64,000 bases of DNA. Source: Bacillota bacterium (GTDB lineage Bacteria; Bacillota; Clostridia; Oscillospirales; Acutalibacteraceae). The first letter of the stretch is position 1. Each line of letters opens with the position of its first letter. The stretch covers positions 62,001-126,000 of the forward strand of contig JAEWYE010000031.1 of the NCBI GenBank assembly GCA_023458755.1. The letters run 5' to 3'. The translations under genes and the position numbers were made by a program. Below are positions 60,996-64,000 of this stretch, in pieces. The notes below the pieces were generated by a model. The model did not search any database. It saw only the letters and a list, made by a program, of their open reading frames with translations, and was not told where the DNA came from.

Positions 60996-61892
60996 ATGAA
61001 AAAGTCAAAAAAAATCTTATCTTTGGCACTTTGTGCGGCGTTGCTGACCGGTGTGGTCACTTCTTTTACGGGCTGTACCAAGTCAGCAGCAGAAAGTTCA
61101 TCTGCGGCAGTCTCCGCGTCTTCCGCCGTGGCATCGTCGGAGCCGAAAAAAGTATTGCGGGTCGGTATGGAATGCGGATATGCTCCGTTTAACTGGACAC
61201 AGACCAATGCCGATAACGGCGCGGTGAAGATTGCGAATGCCGACGGTCAGTATGCGTATGGTTACGATGTTATTATGGCAAAGAAAATTGCCGACAGCAT
61301 CGGTTACGACTTGCAGGTCGTAAAAACAGAGTGGGACGGTTTGGTTCCGGGCGTTACTTCCGATAAGCTGGATGCCGTAATCGCCGGTATGAGCATTACC
61401 GCAGAACGCAAGAAAACCGTTGATTTCTCGGATGTTTACTACAATGCAAGCATTGTTGCTCTTGTAAAGAAAGACGGCAAATATGCTTCGGCAAAAAGCG
61501 TTGCTGACCTGAAAGGCGCGACCTGCACTTCTCAGCAGAGCACAGTTTGGTATGATATGCTCAAGCAGATTCCAAGCGCAACCATACAGCCGGCACTTGC
61601 GGATGTTCCTGCTATGATCGTTGCTCTTTCCTCCGGCAAAACACAGGTTTTAGTAACCGACAAACCAACCGCGATGGCGGCAGCCTATTCCAACAGCAAT
61701 CTGGTTATGCTCGATTTTGATGCGAGCGGCGCGTTCAAAGCTTCCGATGAGGATGTGCAGATGGGCATTGCGATTAAAAAAGGCAATACCGAGCTGAAAG
61801 ACAAAATCAACAAAGCACTTGCCTCTATTTCCGACAAAGACCGTGAAGCAATGATGGAAGATGCCATTAAGCATCAGCCTTTAGCAAAATAG
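60996..61892 (+). CDS. Amino-acid ABC transporter solute-binding lipoprotein (family 3)
   Basis: This 298-residue lipoprotein has signal peptide KKSKKILSLALCAALLTGVV with lipobox FTGC, a Ser/Ala linker and the family 3 binding domain (RVGMECGYAPFNW, GYDVIMAKKIADSIGY, DAVIAGMSITAERKKTVDFSDVYY, DLKGATCTSQQSTVWYDML). It captures a polar or aromatic amino acid outside the membrane. AGAAAGGGG lies before ATG 60996. A strong GC-rich hairpin follows, which may raise its mRNA level above that of the permease. Confidence 0.95.
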   Translation: MKKSKKILSLALCAALLTGVVTSFTGCTKSAAESSSAAVSASSAVASSEPKKVLRVGMECGYAPFNWTQTNADNGAVKIANADGQYAYGYDVIMAKKIADSIGYDLQVVKTEWDGLVPGVTSDKLDAVIAGMSITAERKKTVDFSDVYYNASIVALVKKDGKYASAKSVADLKGATCTSQQSTVWYDMLKQIPSATIQPALADVPAMIVALSSGKTQVLVTDKPTAMAAAYSNSNLVMLDFDASGAFKASDEDVQMGIAIKKGNTELKDKINKALASISDKDREAMMEDAIKHQPLAK

Positions 61893-61933
61893 TCTGAATC
61901 CAATTCCGTAGCTTCTCCTTATAAAACCGGAAT

Positions 61934-61966
61934 GCGGCGGCAAACGGTATTTGAATTTGCCGCCGC
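61934..61966 (+). other. mRNA hairpin between binding protein and permease genes
   Basis: The perfect 11-bp stem GCGGCGGCAAA (61934-61944) / TTTGCCGCCGC (61956-61966) has no T-run. This type of structure protects the upstream message and permits higher production of binding protein than permease. Confidence 0.7.
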
Positions 61967-62003
61967 ACCGAAAAAATATGATTATAGGAAGTGAGTAAAC
62001 ATT

Positions 62004-62819
62004 ATGGCAGATAATGCAGGATTTTTCGAATGGGTATGGTACCTGATACAGCAATATGGCAGTTTGTTTTTACAAGGCGCCGGAACAACCATGGCACTTG
62101 CGATTGTTGGCACGCTGGTCGGCTGTATCATCGGTTTGCTCGTCGGTGTTCTCAGAACGATTCCTCTTAATCCGAATGCGAATCCTTTGAAAAAAGGCTT
62201 ATATAAATTCTTACAAATTATCTTAACGATTTATATCGAAGTTTTTCGCGGCACGCCAATGATTGTGCAGGCAATGGTTGTTTATTACGGTTCCGCGCAG
62301 ATGTTTCACATTGATATGTCCGCCATGTTTGCGGGCTTTTTGGTGGTATCCATCAATACGGGTGCGTATATGGCAGAAACCGTGCGCGGAGGCATTGAAT
62401 CCATTGATGTCGGTCAGACCGAGGCTGCAAAGGCAATCGGTATGACGCATTGGCAAACCATGCTGAATGTGGTTATGCCGCAAACCGTCCGCAATATCAT
62501 GCCGCAGATCGGCAACAACCTAATTATCAACATTAAGGATACTTCGGTGTTGAACGTTATCTCGGTTACCGAACTTTATTTTTCCGGAAAATCCGCGGCA
62601 GGCGTCTATTATAAATATTTTGAAACCTTCTTTATCATCAGTGTAATTTATCTGATTATGACATATACCTGCTCCCGCCTGCTGCGCTGGATTGAGCGCA
62701 AAATCGACGGCAACAATTATTATACTCTGGTTCCAAATGACCCGATGGCAGACCCAATGGCACCTATTTCGGGCAAAAAGGTACCGAAAAACGGAGGCGA
62801 ACACTTATGGAACAAGTAG
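62004..62819 (+). CDS. Amino-acid ABC transporter permease (HisM/GlnP type)
   Basis: This 271-residue permease has five membrane segments and the motif AETVRGGIESIDVGQTEAAK, followed by the EAA loop AIGMTHWQTMLNVVMPQTVRNIMP. This is the family that imports polar amino acids. The C-terminal tail is longer than usual (about 30 polar residues, YTLVPNDPMADPM). GGAAGTGAG lies upstream of ATG 62004. It overlaps the ATPase gene by 13 bases. Confidence 0.94.
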   Translation: MADNAGFFEWVWYLIQQYGSLFLQGAGTTMALAIVGTLVGCIIGLLVGVLRTIPLNPNANPLKKGLYKFLQIILTIYIEVFRGTPMIVQAMVVYYGSAQMFHIDMSAMFAGFLVVSINTGAYMAETVRGGIESIDVGQTEAAKAIGMTHWQTMLNVVMPQTVRNIMPQIGNNLIINIKDTSVLNVISVTELYFSGKSAAGVYYKYFETFFIISVIYLIMTYTCSRLLRWIERKIDGNNYYTLVPNDPMADPMAPISGKKVPKNGGEHLWNK

Positions 62820-63562
62820 CGGTAAAGAATCCTGTTTTGCAGGTGAGCCATTTAAATAAGAGCTTTGGCGACCATGAGGTTTTGAAGGATATTCATTTTG
62901 AAACCCAACAGGGTGAAGTGATTTGTATCATCGGCGCTTCCGGTTCCGGAAAATCCACATTGCTGCGCTGCATCAATGTGCTGGAAACACCGACTTCGGG
63001 TGAAATTCTTCATCACGGTAAAAATATTTTTGAAAATGCGGCAAAAGTTCCCGCTTACCGCGCAAAGGTCGGCATGGTGTTCCAGCAGTTCAATCTGTTT
63101 AACAATATGACCGTGCTGGAAAACTGCATGGTTGGTATGCGGAAGGTGCTGAGAAAAGATAAGGAATACGCACATGAAAACGCGATGAAATATCTGACGA
63201 AAGTCGGTATGGCACCTTATATCAATGCAAAACCGGCACAGCTTTCCGGCGGACAGAAACAGCGTGTAGCGATCGCCCGTGCTTTGGCGATGGAACCGGA
63301 AGTACTGCTGTTCGATGAACCGACCAGCGCACTCGACCCGCAAATGGTCGGTGAAGTGCTCGAAGTTATGCGCACACTGGCAAGCGAAGGCTTGACCATG
63401 ATTATTGTTACGCATGAAATGGCATTTGCCCGCGACGTTGCTTCCCGTGTGGTCTTTATGGATGAGGGCATTGTCGCGGAAGACGGCACACCGGAGGATG
63501 TGTTCGGTCATCCCAAAAATGCGCGTACCGCTGAATTTTTGGAGCGCTTCCGCAAAAACTGA
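62807..63562 (+). CDS. Amino-acid ABC transporter ATP-binding protein (GlnQ type)
   Basis: This 251-residue ATPase has Walker A GASGSGKST (near residue 44), Q-loop VFQQFNLF, signature LSGGQKQRVAIARALA, Walker B LLFDEPTSALDP and switch His in IIVTHEMAFARDVASRV. It powers the amino-acid importer with the permease upstream, whose end it overlaps by 13 bases. A terminator follows. It is the last gene of the run that starts at 57491. Confidence 0.97.
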   Translation: MEQVAVKNPVLQVSHLNKSFGDHEVLKDIHFETQQGEVICIIGASGSGKSTLLRCINVLETPTSGEILHHGKNIFENAAKVPAYRAKVGMVFQQFNLFNNMTVLENCMVGMRKVLRKDKEYAHENAMKYLTKVGMAPYINAKPAQLSGGQKQRVAIARALAMEPEVLLFDEPTSALDPQMVGEVLEVMRTLASEGLTMIIVTHEMAFARDVASRVVFMDEGIVAEDGTPEDVFGHPKNARTAEFLERFRKN

Positions 63563-63603
63563 GGAGCAGCAGTATATACATCAAATAAAAATACGAATTT
63601 GAC

Positions 63604-63656
63604 AAGGGAGTGCCGCGAAATGAATGAATATTCATTTTGCAGCACCCTTTTGCTTT
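63604..63656 (+). terminator. Intrinsic terminator of the amino-acid operon
   Basis: A long stem with outer GGG..GTGC/GCACCC, inner AAATGAAT/ATTCATTT and loop GAAT lies at 63604-63650 and is followed by TTTTGCTTTT. Confidence 0.85.
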
Positions 63657-63906
63657 TGTCAGAACTTTCTGCGCTGCTTTTACAATTTCTTGTCACTGCA
63701 TTTGCGTGACAGGGCGATGGATGAAAATGAAGTTCTGCGGAGAGAAAAATAGAAAGAAAGATTGTACGCAGACTCTTTTTTAAAGTTCATGGGTTGGGTT
63801 ATTTTATTTAATTAATAATTTTCACGGTAAATATAAGATATGAAATCGAACATACAAAATGAATAAAACAGAAACAAAACTTGCAAAATATTGTATCTTT
63901 TTGTGA

Positions 63907-63935
63907 TTGACAGCTTCTTAAAAATAGAATAAAAT
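63907..63935 (+). promoter_or_regulatory. SigA-type promoter reading out of the window
   Basis: TTGACA (63907-63912) and TAAAAT (63930-63935) are 17 bases apart. No gene is visible between here and the window end, so it may serve a gene to the right. The rest of 63657-64000 is A/T-rich with nothing recognised. Confidence 0.6.
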
Positions 63936-64000
63936 ATAGGAAATTCAAAGGACAAATAAATATTCCAAAACCAGTCCTTGAATCTAATTTGCAATTTGAC

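Overview
The window looks like the chromosome of a spore-forming anaerobic Firmicute, most plausibly a Clostridia member of the Oscillospiraceae (Ruminococcaceae) type. The grounds are strong AGGAGG ribosome-binding sites, frequent TTG/GTG starts, intrinsic terminators at most gene ends, sporulation genes (spoVT, a SpoIID-like gene, a CotF-like coat gene), ribonuclease Y and a YesM/YesN-type two-component system. The genus cannot be fixed from sequence alone. I saw no tRNA, rRNA, CRISPR array, prophage or complete insertion sequence.

Layout. 0-1.4 kb: start of a secreted PQQ-like beta-propeller gene on the minus strand, behind a clear cobalamin riboswitch. 1.5-12 kb: housekeeping genes (FtsA-like ATPase, radical SAM protein, TatD, MetG, EamA transporter, LCP cell-wall ligase, FAD dehydrogenase). 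12-31.4 kb: a glycan-utilisation locus with GH20, an LplB/LplC-type ABC importer with its lipoprotein, GH130, GH38, GH3, a methyltransferase-like protein paired with an APH-fold kinase, a sensor kinase and regulator, a second binding protein and NagB. 31.5-36.7 kb: coat protein, RNase Y, and a LuxE-LuxC pair. 36.9-46.9 kb: AlgJ/AlgI-like O-acetylation pair, a metallo-beta-lactamase-fold protein with a MORN-repeat protein, MscS channel, DUF1003 protein, hydrolase, SpoIID. 47-54.7 kb: citrate synthase, membrane proteins, GAPDH, DUF2892 protein, SpoVT, aspartase. 55.2-63.6 kb: Lrp regulator, Fe-alcohol dehydrogenase, then an apparent operon of class III aminotransferase, 2-hydroxyacid dehydrogenase, HisC-like aminotransferase and a polar amino-acid ABC importer.

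How the genes work together. The glycosidases lack signal peptides, so the 12-31 kb locus probably imports oligosaccharides and breaks them down inside the cell. GH38 would trim alpha-mannose, GH20/GH3 would remove beta-GlcNAc or other beta-sugars, GH130 would phosphorolyse a beta-mannoside such as Man-GlcNAc, and NagB would feed amino sugar into glycolysis. This resembles N-glycan use and is an inference. The 56-63 kb genes would import an amino acid and pass it through transamination and reduction, which looks like the reductive arm of an amino-acid fermentation.

Other structure: three 101-bp copies of a palindromic MITE-like element with TA target duplications; several short genes (42-57 aa) with good ribosome-binding sites; and leader or operator structures upstream of the MORN, citrate synthase and Lrp genes.
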